A stretch of 41,007 nucleotides of DNA from an uncultured Thalassovita sp. (GTDB taxonomy: Bacteria > Bacteroidota > Bacteroidia > Cytophagales > Flammeovirgaceae), in assembly GCA_937129345.1 (NCBI GenBank), contig CAKZMZ010000124.1, forward strand, positions 1-41,007, read 5' to 3'. A program made the position numbers and the translations under genes. Shown one piece after another: positions 24,911 through 32,851 of the stretch. How positions within the stretch are numbered: the first letter of the stretch is position 1; each line of letters opens with the position of its first letter. Below the pieces are notes generated by a model. It worked only from the letters and a program-made list of their open reading frames with translations, was not told the origin of the DNA and searched no databases.

Positions 24911-25020
24911 ATTCTAAACTAAATTTATACCAAGCCTCTACCATAAGCAACATAACTAACTACCAAGCACTCTTACTTATCTTGTGCTGTTGTGGTTCAT
25001 TCCTACAAATTAGCGATCTT

Positions 25021-25878
25021 ATGGTAGAATACTTAAAAGAATTTCTTTCGGACCCTTTTTACAATGTGACTTCAAAGATTTTGTTGATTTTGCTATTTGG
25101 CATTATTCTAAATCGATTTTTCAAACTGTTCTTGCAGCGTTCCATTGATAAAATAGAGAATACAAGCAATAAAACCAGGATCAAGTTTATTGGTAATGCC
25201 ATAGACTTTCTTAGTTATACTATCGTGTTTATTGGAGCCATATACACAATACCAAGCTTAAAAGCATTAGCAGTAGGTTTATTTGCAGGTGCTAGTATTT
25301 TTGCTGCTTTTCTGGGCTTTGCTTCACAGAAAGCCTTTTCAGATATAATAAGTGGTCTTTTTATTATAATTTTTAAACCTTTTAGAGTTGATGATATCTT
25401 AAAAATAAAGGATGAAATCGGTACAGTAGAAGACATAACCCTTAGACATACCGTAATGCGCGGCCTAGAAAACAAAAGACTCATTTACCCAAATTCATGG
25501 ATTACCTCTGAGCCACTCATTAACTGGACTCTGGTAGATCCTCGAGTAAACAAGTTTATGTACGTAAGCATCAGTTATGATTCAGACATTGCCACTGCAG
25601 AAAAAATCATTAAAGAAGAGGCCATTAAACACCCAAGCTTAATAGATGTGAGAACAGAAGAACAGAAAGCCAACGGTGAGCCCATTGTAAAGGTAGACGT
25701 GTTGAGTTTTGATAATTTTGTAATCAACTTTCGAGTGCCACTCTGGGCAGAAGACCTCCCCAATGCCATGGGAATGATGTTCGACGTACAACGCGCCATA
25801 CAAGAGCGATTTAAAACAGAAGAAGGCGTAGAACTTGCCAAACCTTCCCAAAAGCTATATATCAAAAATGAAAACTAA
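25021..25878 (+). CDS. MscS-family small-conductance mechanosensitive channel
   Basis: I use the ATG at 25021 (MVEYLKEFLSD, 285 residues) because the longer frame begins at a TTG and adds MCCCGSF. The first helices cover about 17-34 and 58-80. The pore-lining helix and beta domain follow the MscS pattern: FAGASIFAAFLGFASQKAFSDIISGLFIIIFKPFRVDDILKI, then GTVEDITLRHTVMRGLENKRLIYPNSWI. It opens under membrane tension to release solutes on hypo-osmotic shock. It is a single gene, ended by a strong hairpin shared with the convergent tRNA gene. Confidence 0.93.
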   Translation: MVEYLKEFLSDPFYNVTSKILLILLFGIILNRFFKLFLQRSIDKIENTSNKTRIKFIGNAIDFLSYTIVFIGAIYTIPSLKALAVGLFAGASIFAAFLGFASQKAFSDIISGLFIIIFKPFRVDDILKIKDEIGTVEDITLRHTVMRGLENKRLIYPNSWITSEPLINWTLVDPRVNKFMYVSISYDSDIATAEKIIKEEAIKHPSLIDVRTEEQKANGEPIVKVDVLSFDNFVINFRVPLWAEDLPNAMGMMFDVQRAIQERFKTEEGVELAKPSQKLYIKNEN

Positions 25879-25880
25879 AA

Positions 25881-25911
25881 AAAAGCCTTTAGAGATATTC
25901 TAAAGGCTTTT
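25881..25911. terminator. Strong bidirectional terminator
   Basis: A perfect 13-bp stem, aaaagcctttaga (25881-25893) with tctaaaggctttt (25899-25911), has a 5-base loop gatat. An A-run precedes it and a T-run ends the stem. It lies between the mscS stop and the convergent tRNA-Ser gene and can end both transcripts. Confidence 0.88.
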
Positions 25912-25924
25912 GATTTGTAAAGTG

Positions 25925-26009
25925 CAGAGGGTGAGGGATTCGAACCCCCGGTACCTCGCGGTACAACGGTTTTCAAGACCGCCGCGTTCGACCACTCCGC
26001 CAACCCTCT
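25925..26009 (-). tRNA. tRNA-Ser (anticodon UGA)
   Basis: The minus strand folds as a class II tRNA of 85 nt. The acceptor arms are agagggt and accctct, and the D arm contains tggcggagtggtcgaacgc. The anticodon loop in ggtcttgaaaacc gives TGA. The long variable arm has a perfect gtacc-gcga-ggtac stem, and the T arm contains ggttcgaatcc. The discriminator base is G. CCA is not encoded (gca follows). It reads UCA and related serine codons. Confidence 0.97.
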
Positions 26010-26046
26010 ATGGTCTTTATTAATTTTGGAATGCAAATATGCACGC

Positions 26047-26988
26047 TTAATTTTTTTTCTCAAAGAGAATTTGAGATTTTTTCTCTTTGGTCAAATCTAA
26101 TGTCGCATTTACTTCAAAGCCAATTAAAATAATAAGCGACAGTGCAAATAACCAAAACATAAGACCTATCATTGCACCTATGGAGCCGTACAGCTTATTG
26201 TAGGTGCCAAAGTGATCTATATAATAAGAAAATGCCCACGATACCAACAATGATAAAAAAGTGGCTATACCAGTGCCCGGAGAAAAGAACTTCCACCTCA
26301 CTGGAATTCTAGGGCCATAATAGTATATCATAGAAATACCCGAAAAGAACATCAAAGTCACTATAAAATACCTAAAGGATTCTATAGAATAGTAAATAAA
26401 ATTTTGTGCTATAAAGCCTCTCTCTACCAATTCTTTTAAAATAATATTACCTGCAATTAACAGAAACACCGCAATGACCAATACCATGGCTAAATATACG
26501 GTCAATAGCATAGACACAAGTTTTTCCATGATAAAAGTACGCTTTTTGGGTGCATGGTAAATAATATCAAATGTGTCTATTAAAGAGCTCATTCCGCTTG
26601 TAGCTAGATATAAGGCTGTGATAAACCCAAAAGAAAGCAAACCACCTCTCTCTTTGCTTATAATGTCGTAAATGGTACCTTCAGCCTGTTCATAAAAACT
26701 GTTAGGCAAAACGCTTGATATGAAACGCATCACCTCTGCATTATCTAAATTAGGGATATAAGCAATGAGTGTAAATAAAAATATAATTGCAGGAAATATG
26801 GCTAGAGTAAAATTAAAGGCTACTGCATAAGCCCGCTGTTTTGTTTGGTTATCTTGTAGTTTAGAAAAGAAAATAACCAAAATTTCATACAGGCTGGCAT
26901 CTGCTTTTTTAAAATAGATTCCTTTTAGAAACTTTATAAGTTGCTGATAAAAAGTGCCTTCCGTTATATGTTTTTCGATAAAACCCAT
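26047..26988 (-). CDS. YihY/BrkB-family inner-membrane protein
   Basis: The 313-residue protein has six membrane spans in the YihY arrangement. Family features are RAYAVAFNFTLAIFPAIIFLFTLIAYIP, RGGLLSFGFITALYLATSGMSSLIDTFDIIY and the late GIATFLSLLVSWAFSYYIDHFGTYNKLYGSIGAMIGLMFWLFALSLIILIGFEVNATL. The family was once called ribonuclease BN by error; its function is unclear. It is upstream of tRNA-Ser on the same strand, 37 bp away, and downstream of the thioesterase gene (71 bp). Confidence 0.88.
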   Translation of the reverse strand: MGFIEKHITEGTFYQQLIKFLKGIYFKKADASLYEILVIFFSKLQDNQTKQRAYAVAFNFTLAIFPAIIFLFTLIAYIPNLDNAEVMRFISSVLPNSFYEQAEGTIYDIISKERGGLLSFGFITALYLATSGMSSLIDTFDIIYHAPKKRTFIMEKLVSMLLTVYLAMVLVIAVFLLIAGNIILKELVERGFIAQNFIYYSIESFRYFIVTLMFFSGISMIYYYGPRIPVRWKFFSPGTGIATFLSLLVSWAFSYYIDHFGTYNKLYGSIGAMIGLMFWLFALSLIILIGFEVNATLDLTKEKKSQILFEKKN

Positions 26989-27059
26989 TCAATACTAAAT
27001 TTCAGAAACGCTAATCTTCCAGATTTTACGCGATATTTAACTTGCAAGGTTGTAGACAA

Positions 27060-27467
27060 TTACTCGAAATAAGGAGCTAAAAGTTGGGTAATCTCATCGG
27101 GTACCCGACAAGGCCTCATTGTCGACTTTTTTATAAATGCCAATGTAGTTTCGGCCGTATGTATAAGCTTGCCTACTTCATTAAATATTTCATAGGTAAA
27201 ATATATCTTAACTTTAGGTAGGGCAGTAATGGTAGTTCTAAGGTTAATCATTTCATCGTACTTTGCTGGTAATAAATACTTAGAACTACTTTCTAAAACA
27301 GGCATCATAATACCAGAATCTTCTAAATTCTTATAACTAAACCCTAATGCACGCATAGCTTCTACCCTTCCAATTTCATAAAAAATCGGGTAATTGCCGT
27401 AATATACAAAGCCCATTTGGTCGGTATCTGCATACCTGATCCTTATTTTAAAATCACTTGAGTACAT
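27060..27467 (-). CDS. Hotdog-fold acyl-CoA thioesterase (YbgC/4HBT type)
   Basis: The 135-residue protein has the YbgC-like active-site strand RYADTDQMGFVYYGNYPIFYEIGRVEAMRALG (DTD at 14-16), followed by two beta-rich segments. It hydrolyses acyl-CoA thioesters; the exact substrate is not predictable. It is not next to tol-pal genes, so a Tol-linked role is not supported. It lies upstream of yihY on the same strand. Confidence 0.9.
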   Translation of the reverse strand: MYSSDFKIRIRYADTDQMGFVYYGNYPIFYEIGRVEAMRALGFSYKNLEDSGIMMPVLESSSKYLLPAKYDEMINLRTTITALPKVKIYFTYEIFNEVGKLIHTAETTLAFIKKSTMRPCRVPDEITQLLAPYFE

Positions 27468-27718
27468 GCCTTGATTTTTTGCTTTCTGTTAACAATGTGC
27501 TTAAGAGGGCAAATTAAACAAATATGTAGATAAGGTTAAATTTAGCTACGAATCTATTACACTACTTTTTAGCCTCATAAAATATTTCATACTGATTTAA
27601 GCATGTAATAACTCTCTAAACTTTGCCCTTACAATCTGTTCACAAATAGCTGATAATCACGAAATAATATAAGTGCAGGTGCGTATTTACAGCGGACTAA
27701 GAAATTAAAGTTATCTGC

Positions 27719-29035
27719 ATGGAAACTTTGCTAATCGTAATTTTTGTAGTGGGCTACCTAGCTATCGTGCTAGAGCACAACATACACATAAACAAATCTG
27801 CACCTGCTCTTATTATTGGTATACTCTGCTGGACAGTATATATCTTGATGGCTGACAAACCAACAGCCGAAATACATCACGAGCTCGAAATTTACATGGC
27901 TGAAGTGGCAAGTATTTTATTTTTTCTGTTGGGGGCTATGACCATTGTAGAATTGATAGATGCTCATGAAGGCTTTGATGTGATTACGAAGCGCATCAAA
28001 ACCAATAAGAAATCCACTCTGCTATGGATCGTTTGCGTGCTTACTTTCTTTTTATCGGCTTTATTAGACAACCTCACCACTACTATTGTAATGGTTTCTA
28101 TTCTAAGAAAGCTGCTTAAAACACGCAAAGAGCGCCTATTCTTTATTGGTATGGTCATTATCTCGGCGAACTCCGGTGGTGCGTGGTCACCTATCGGAGA
28201 TGTTACCACTACCATGCTTTGGATTGGCGGACAAATAAGCAGTAAAAATATTGTATTTACCTTGATCATACCGAGCTTAGTTTGCATGTTGGTACCACTT
28301 ATCATCAGTTCTTTTCTTGTAAAAGGCAGTTTTGAGTCTCCTGACGGTGATCATGTAGAGTTTAAGGCTAGCCCGGTAAAATTCACTAAATCACATATAA
28401 TATATGTTTCTAAATTTGAAAAGAGACTGATATTTTGCTCAGGTATCGCTGCTTTGGTCTTCGTGCCTTTCTTCAAGTCCTTTACACACCTTCCTCCTTT
28501 TATGGGTATGTTCTTTAGTTTAGGATGGTTATGGTTGCTCACCGAGATCATGCACAAAGACAAAAATGATGAAGTAAAAGATCCTATTTCAGTTATTGGT
28601 GTATTGAAAAAGGTTGATGTACCGAGCGTACTATTTTTCTTCGGAATTCTTATAGCCATTTCTAGCTTACAAGCAACAGGTATTTTAAAATCTTTGGCTC
28701 TTTTTCTAGACAACTCGATTGGAGATATTTATTTAATAGGCTTGGCGCTTGGCATACTCTCTGCCATTGTAGACAACGTGCCACTTGTAGCGGCATCTAT
28801 GGGCATGTACGACATAACTCAATATCCTCTAGATCATACACTTTGGGAGTTTATAGCATATTGCGCTGGTACAGGCGGAAGCGCTTTGATCATTGGCTCG
28901 GCTTCTGGTGTAGCCGCTATGGGTATGGAAAGAATCAACTTTATTTGGTACTTGAAAAACATAGCTTGGCTAGCACTTATCGGCTACTTTTCGGGAGCAG
29001 GAGTTTACATTCTACAAGAATATCTGATTGGGTAG
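27719..29035 (+). CDS. nhaD: Na+/H+ antiporter NhaD
   Basis: The 438-residue protein has about 11-12 membrane spans and the NhaD/ion-transporter signatures. These are LDNLTTTIVMV (116-126), SANSGGAWSPIGDVTTTMLWI, a conserved AIVDNVPLVAASMGMYD, and GTGGSALIIGSASGVAAMGME near the end. It exports Na+ (and often Li+) in exchange for protons, as in marine and halotolerant bacteria. It is a single plus-strand gene converging on the TRAP permease genes across a hairpin. Confidence 0.92.
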   Translation: METLLIVIFVVGYLAIVLEHNIHINKSAPALIIGILCWTVYILMADKPTAEIHHELEIYMAEVASILFFLLGAMTIVELIDAHEGFDVITKRIKTNKKSTLLWIVCVLTFFLSALLDNLTTTIVMVSILRKLLKTRKERLFFIGMVIISANSGGAWSPIGDVTTTMLWIGGQISSKNIVFTLIIPSLVCMLVPLIISSFLVKGSFESPDGDHVEFKASPVKFTKSHIIYVSKFEKRLIFCSGIAALVFVPFFKSFTHLPPFMGMFFSLGWLWLLTEIMHKDKNDEVKDPISVIGVLKKVDVPSVLFFFGILIAISSLQATGILKSLALFLDNSIGDIYLIGLALGILSAIVDNVPLVAASMGMYDITQYPLDHTLWEFIAYCAGTGGSALIIGSASGVAAMGMERINFIWYLKNIAWLALIGYFSGAGVYILQEYLIG

Positions 29036-29061
29036 CATCCTTTTAGATTTATAAAAGATTT

Positions 29062-29086
29062 AAGGCTGCCTGATTCAGGTAGCCTT
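29062..29086. terminator. Terminator hairpin between nhaD and the TRAP genes
   Basis: The stem aaggctgcctg (29062-29072) pairs with caggtagcctt (29076-29086) with one G-T wobble and loop att. A T-run to 29090 follows on plus. The T-run overlaps the dctM stop at 29089, so the sequence serves nhaD best and may also end the opposite transcript. Confidence 0.85.
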
Positions 29087-29088
29087 TT

Positions 29089-30399
29089 TTAGTTCCTCAG
29101 AGCTTGTGGCAACCAAGTAACCATTTCGGGAAAAGCAACCACGGCTGCAATCATTAGTACTTGAATAATGATGAACGGTACAATACCTCTATACAATTGG
29201 GTGGTCTTAATTTCTGGTGGAGTTACGCCTTTAAGGTAAAATAATGAAAACCCGAAAGGAGGCGTGAGAAAAGAGGCTTGCAAATTAACAGAAACCAATA
29301 TTGCTATCCATAACAAATCCATTTGAAAGGCGGCGAAAACAGGTGTTACCACTGGCATAAAGATAAAAATGATTTCAATAAAATCTATAAAGAAACCAGC
29401 AAAGAATACCAAAACCATTACAAAGGCTAGGAATGCATAAGGGCTCAACTCGGTCTCTCTTATAAAGTTTATTAAAGCATCGTCTCCTTCAATACCTCTA
29501 AAGACCAATCCAAATGCGGTAGCACCCACTAAGATAATGAAGACCATACTAGTTAGATGCACCGTTTCGGTCATTACATCTTTTAGTACTTTTACACTCA
29601 GCCTTTTTTCTACTGCTGTAAGTATGGTAGCCATAAAAGCTCCAACTGCGGCAGCTTCTGTTGGTGAAGCAATGCCAGCGAAAATAGAACCTAAAACGGC
29701 CAAGATAAGTAACAAGGGCAACACAAAAGCCCTTAGTACTTTTACACCATAGTTTTTTTCTTTAAAAGTGGCTATTTCTTCTTTGGGCACTGCAGGTGCT
29801 TTCTCGGGATAAATGATCGATATCAGAATAACATAGGAAACATATAAAACGACCAGTATCAAACCAGGAATTACTGCACCTACAAACAAATCGCCTACTG
29901 AAATATTCATTACACTGCCGAGTAATACCAGTACAATACTTGGCGGAATAATTTGCCCGAGTGTGCCTGCTGCAGCTATGGTACCGGTGGCCAACTCAGG
30001 CTGATACTTACGTTTTAACATGGCGGGCAAACTAAGTAAGCCCATGGTAACTACAGTAGCACCAACAATGCCGGTAGAAGCTGCCAACATGGCCCCTACA
30101 ATAATGACAGCCACTGCCAAACCTCCCTTTAGCCTACCAAACAACATGGCCATGGTGTTGAGCAATCTTTCGGCAATACCAGACTTTTCTAGCATTACGC
30201 CCATATAAACAAACAATGGTACCGCGATAAGCACAAAGTTGCTCATGGTACCATATATCCTTAATGGCAGCAAATAAAAAAATTCAACATCTAAAAATAC
30301 AAGACCAAATATAATAGATACGCCAGCTAATGTAAATGCCACAGGAAAGCCAGCGAGGATCAATACGATAAGTACAATAAATAATAGTAAGGCAGCCAT
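29089..30399 (-). CDS. TRAP transporter large permease (DctM/FcbT3 type)
   Basis: The 436-residue protein has about 12 membrane spans and the DctM signatures: GTIAAAGTLGQIIPPSIVLVLLGSVMNISVGDLFVGAVIPGL in the first half and IASPTEAAAVGAFMATIL in the middle. TRAP large subunits carry organic acids with Na+ symport. It follows the small permease by 18 bp. No periplasmic DctP/TAXI binding protein is adjacent. The substrate cannot be told; the FcbT-type assignment comes from the partner's GGLPAR motif. Confidence 0.93.
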   Translation of the reverse strand: MAALLLFIVLIVLILAGFPVAFTLAGVSIIFGLVFLDVEFFYLLPLRIYGTMSNFVLIAVPLFVYMGVMLEKSGIAERLLNTMAMLFGRLKGGLAVAVIIVGAMLAASTGIVGATVVTMGLLSLPAMLKRKYQPELATGTIAAAGTLGQIIPPSIVLVLLGSVMNISVGDLFVGAVIPGLILVVLYVSYVILISIIYPEKAPAVPKEEIATFKEKNYGVKVLRAFVLPLLLILAVLGSIFAGIASPTEAAAVGAFMATILTAVEKRLSVKVLKDVMTETVHLTSMVFIILVGATAFGLVFRGIEGDDALINFIRETELSPYAFLAFVMVLVFFAGFFIDFIEIIFIFMPVVTPVFAAFQMDLLWIAILVSVNLQASFLTPPFGFSLFYLKGVTPPEIKTTQLYRGIVPFIIIQVLMIAAVVAFPEMVTWLPQALRN

Positions 30400-30417
30400 A
30401 GAAAAAGCCTCGATTTT

Positions 30418-30936
30418 TTATTCGTAAAGTTTTTTGTTAGAGATGACCAATAAAGATCGTACAACCAAAGCGGTGCCTTGCATCATTAAAAATACAAAGC
30501 CTACAATAATCATAGATTTTATAAAGTAGCGAGCAGGCAACCCTCCTTGATCATTAGAAGCCTCATTTAATTGCAAAGAAGTCATTAAATAAGGTACCGA
30601 TGCTTCTATGACAATCACACAAAAAGGGAAAAGAAATAGTAAGCAACCCAGTAAATTGATCCAAGCCTTTTGCTTCTCATTAAGTTGGTTGTAAATAATA
30701 TCTACTCGTACATGGCGATCGTATTTTAATGAGAAAGATGCACCAAATAAAAACAGCAAAGCAAAAATGTGCCACTCTAGCTCAAAGACCCAAACATAAG
30801 ATATGCTAAATAAATACCTAGCAAGCACATCAAAACAAATGAGCACTACCAGTAAGGTACTCAACCACATGGCCACTCTCCCCGCCAATTCGCTTATGGT
30901 CTCAACCAATTCTACATAAAACCTAATTGCTTTCAT
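30418..30936 (-). CDS. TRAP transporter small permease (DctQ/FcbT2 type)
   Basis: The 172-residue protein has four membrane spans. The conserved loop FSLKYDRHVRVDIIYNQLN (DctQ RxHxRVD pattern) and the QGGLPARYFIKSMIIVGF segment are typical of the COG4665/FcbT2 group (recalled). It pairs with the large permease downstream. Upstream, 167 bp separate it from the divergent TPR gene, where a DctP gene might have been expected but is absent. Confidence 0.9.
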   Translation of the reverse strand: MKAIRFYVELVETISELAGRVAMWLSTLLVVLICFDVLARYLFSISYVWVFELEWHIFALLFLFGASFSLKYDRHVRVDIIYNQLNEKQKAWINLLGCLLFLFPFCVIVIEASVPYLMTSLQLNEASNDQGGLPARYFIKSMIIVGFVFLMMQGTALVVRSLLVISNKKLYE

Positions 30937-31091
30937 TTACTTTTTAATGTGTTATAATATTGGTTAAATCTACAACTTAGAAGTGTAAAATCTCTCTACC
31001 AAAGCTTATTTTATAGATATGCAGTTTCTGTAATCAGCTATTTTATAACACAATTGCTTTGTACAAAACCTTTTTTATGTATTGAGCTTTA

Positions 31092-31099
31092 TAACTTTG
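31092..31099 (+). promoter_or_regulatory. Exact -7 box just before the TPR gene
   Basis: The sequence taactttg matches the Bacteroidota -7 consensus TAnnTTTG exactly and ends only 4 bases before the ATG at 31104. If used, the mRNA would be nearly leaderless. No -33 TTTG at the usual spacing is seen (a tttg at 31058-31061 is too far). Confidence 0.3.
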
Positions 31100-31103
31100 A
31101 AAC

Positions 31104-31880
31104 ATGGCAGATAACATACACTTTATATCGGGAGTAGAAAAATGCAAATTGGGAAAGTACGAAGAGGCTATAGGTTACTTTACGCAATCTTTGAGCATTA
31201 CACCAAATGATGTTGCTACCTATTACAACCGTGGCTTGGCATACATCAAATTAGAAATGCACCCAAAGGCCATCCAAGACTTTAATAAAAGTATTCAGCT
31301 TTCTCCAAACGATGCCAACCTTTTTAGTGAGCGTGGTGTAGCGCTTCACTTATCAGGCAGACATGATGAGGCATTGCGAGACTTTGATAAAGCAGTGGTG
31401 CTAGATGGCTCAAACCCATACCGGTTTTCTAGTAGAGCTTTTGTTAAGGCAAAAATTGGTAAGACCCAAGAAGCCATTGAAGATTATAAAAAAGCCATTG
31501 CCTTAGACCCAACTGACGAAATTGCCCAAAATAACCTAGGTATGCTCGAAGAGCAGATGGGTTACACAGCATCTGCCAAGAAGAGATTCGAAATTGCTGA
31601 TGAACTCACCAAAGAAGAAAAATACGAAAAGCCCGATTTAGATGATTTACTAGAAGAATCTAAAAGAAAAAATCAGGAAAGGGAAGAAAGACAAAAAAAG
31701 GTTGAAGAAGAGTTTATAAATGCCATTGACCAAGTGAATGCCCAAGAGAAAAAAACTCAGGAAAAACACAACGTAAAAGACTACCTAGGCGTAGCCAAAC
31801 AAATCTTTACCAATAAAGAGACCTTTAACGAATTTATCCTATTCATAAAAAAAGGCTTTAAAAACCGAGAAAAAGGCTAA
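31104..31880 (+). CDS. Tetratricopeptide repeat protein with charged C-terminus
   Basis: The 258-residue protein has four to five TPR units from residue 4 to about 160, including YEEAIGYFTQSLSITPNDVATYYNRG, HPKAIQDFNKSIQLSPND, HDEALRDFDKAVVLDGSN and TQEAIEDYKKAIALDPTDE. A Lys/Glu-rich probable coiled coil (about 165-215) and a short LGVAKQIFTNKETFNEFILFIKKGFK tail follow. There is no signal peptide, so it is cytosolic and probably a protein-protein adaptor. The partner is unknown. It is divergent from the TRAP genes and not obviously related to them. Confidence 0.88.
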   Translation: MADNIHFISGVEKCKLGKYEEAIGYFTQSLSITPNDVATYYNRGLAYIKLEMHPKAIQDFNKSIQLSPNDANLFSERGVALHLSGRHDEALRDFDKAVVLDGSNPYRFSSRAFVKAKIGKTQEAIEDYKKAIALDPTDEIAQNNLGMLEEQMGYTASAKKRFEIADELTKEEKYEKPDLDDLLEESKRKNQEREERQKKVEEEFINAIDQVNAQEKKTQEKHNVKDYLGVAKQIFTNKETFNEFILFIKKGFKNREKG

Positions 31881-31898
31881 AACAAGTTTAGCCTTTTT
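31870..31898. terminator. Terminator overlapping the TPR stop codon
   Basis: A 12-bp stem, aaaaaggctaaa (31870-31881) with tttagccttttt (31887-31898), has loop acaag and a T-run to 31901. The TPR stop codon (31878-31880) is inside the stem. The convergent secreted-protein gene ends at 31905, so it may serve both. Confidence 0.9.
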
Positions 31899-31904
31899 TT
31901 TAGC

Positions 31905-32789
31905 TTAATGTATATAGCTAAAGTCTTCGCCAATAACGTAAAATGTACCACCACTCGATCCTGAACCTACTCCTGTATAGCTATTTCTATAAAAAGTAGA
32001 ACCGCTATTTACATTGTTTTGGTTATTGACCATCTGACGTAGATTTACCATAGCCGGGCCACCTTCTTTACCTGCATTTCCTTGTGCATCGATCCAATAT
32101 CTCCCCGGAGGTAAGTAACCTGTCACCGTTTGGAGTAGGCTTAAATCTTCTTGAGGCAAATTTCTTCCATTGATATAAACATCTGTTTTGCCATTGGAGG
32201 CATTGGCCTTAAGGGGCCCACCAAGTGGTAAATTCGGTAGCATCACCCCATAGGTTTTTTCTCCTTCTACTCCCCACATACCAGAAACTTTATCGTACCA
32301 ATACCTGCCATCTTGAACTTTAACCTTATAAAAATCTTCTAATTTTTTTACTGTAGCATTTGCTGCTTTTACCCCGTTAAAAAATATGGCCCTACCACCT
32401 GTAGAAACTACTGCATGTTGGTTAACCTCCTGTTTTTCAAAATAAAAATAAGTCGTTGTGGCGGGCATGGGTTGGCCATGCATATTGTAGTTCATTACAG
32501 CCATAACATAGTTGCCGCCATTCATATTTGGGCCAAAGCTAAAGAAAGAATTGCCTTGCTGAGATTGGATATTGCCCGAAAGTATGCCATTGCTCAATAC
32601 GCCACTTACCTGCATTTGGCCCAAAGTACCTTGTAGCGTACCACTGTAATTTAACTGATCACTCGAACTCAGCTGCATTTTAGCAGCATAAGTATTATTT
32701 ATGAGTTTGTAATTCCCTTTAAAATCTTGTGCAAACAGATAAATCTGTATAAAAAAGACAAACGATAAAAATATTGACAGTCTTAACAT
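31905..32789 (-). CDS. Secreted protein with WYD/GGPA modules
   Basis: The 294-residue protein has a signal peptide (MLRLSIFLSFVFFIQIYLFAQ). Residues 22-120 are a beta-rich N-terminal domain (GNYKLINNT, LNYSGTLQGTLGQMQVSGVLSNGILSG). From about 155 a distinctive module appears, DGRYWYDKVSGMWGVEGEKTYG then LPLGGPLKANASNGKTDVYINGRNLPQEDL. It ends with PPGRYWIDAQGNAGKEGGPAMVNL. I have seen this Tyr/Trp-Gly pattern in uncharacterised bacterial proteins but cannot name a family. The C-terminus is Ser/Gly-rich. It is likely extracellular or periplasmic; function unknown. Confidence 0.7.
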   Translation of the reverse strand: MLRLSIFLSFVFFIQIYLFAQDFKGNYKLINNTYAAKMQLSSSDQLNYSGTLQGTLGQMQVSGVLSNGILSGNIQSQQGNSFFSFGPNMNGGNYVMAVMNYNMHGQPMPATTTYFYFEKQEVNQHAVVSTGGRAIFFNGVKAANATVKKLEDFYKVKVQDGRYWYDKVSGMWGVEGEKTYGVMLPNLPLGGPLKANASNGKTDVYINGRNLPQEDLSLLQTVTGYLPPGRYWIDAQGNAGKEGGPAMVNLRQMVNNQNNVNSGSTFYRNSYTGVGSGSSGGTFYVIGEDFSYIH

Positions 32790-32851
32790 TGTGTGGTACT
32801 TTTTTATAAAATAGACATTGTTTTCTTACGTCTATATTAGCGATAAGATGC

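Noticed and set aside
24982-25020. TTG-initiated extension of the MscS protein.
   Set aside because: It adds an unlikely MCCCGSFLQISDL segment; the ATG at 25021 gives a normal start.
25875-26063. 62-residue minus-strand reading frame (GLAEWSNAAVLKTVVPRGTGGSNPSPSA).
   Set aside because: It is a translation through tRNA-Ser and its flanks, a well-known false gene pattern.
27060-27467. Assignment of the thioesterase as ybgC of the tol-pal system.
   Set aside because: There are no tolQRAB or pal genes nearby, and the hotdog family is broad.
30418-31880. TPR protein as a TatT-like partner of the TRAP permease.
   Set aside because: TatT is a periplasmic lipoprotein. This TPR protein has no signal peptide, is transcribed the other way and carries a charged cytosolic tail.
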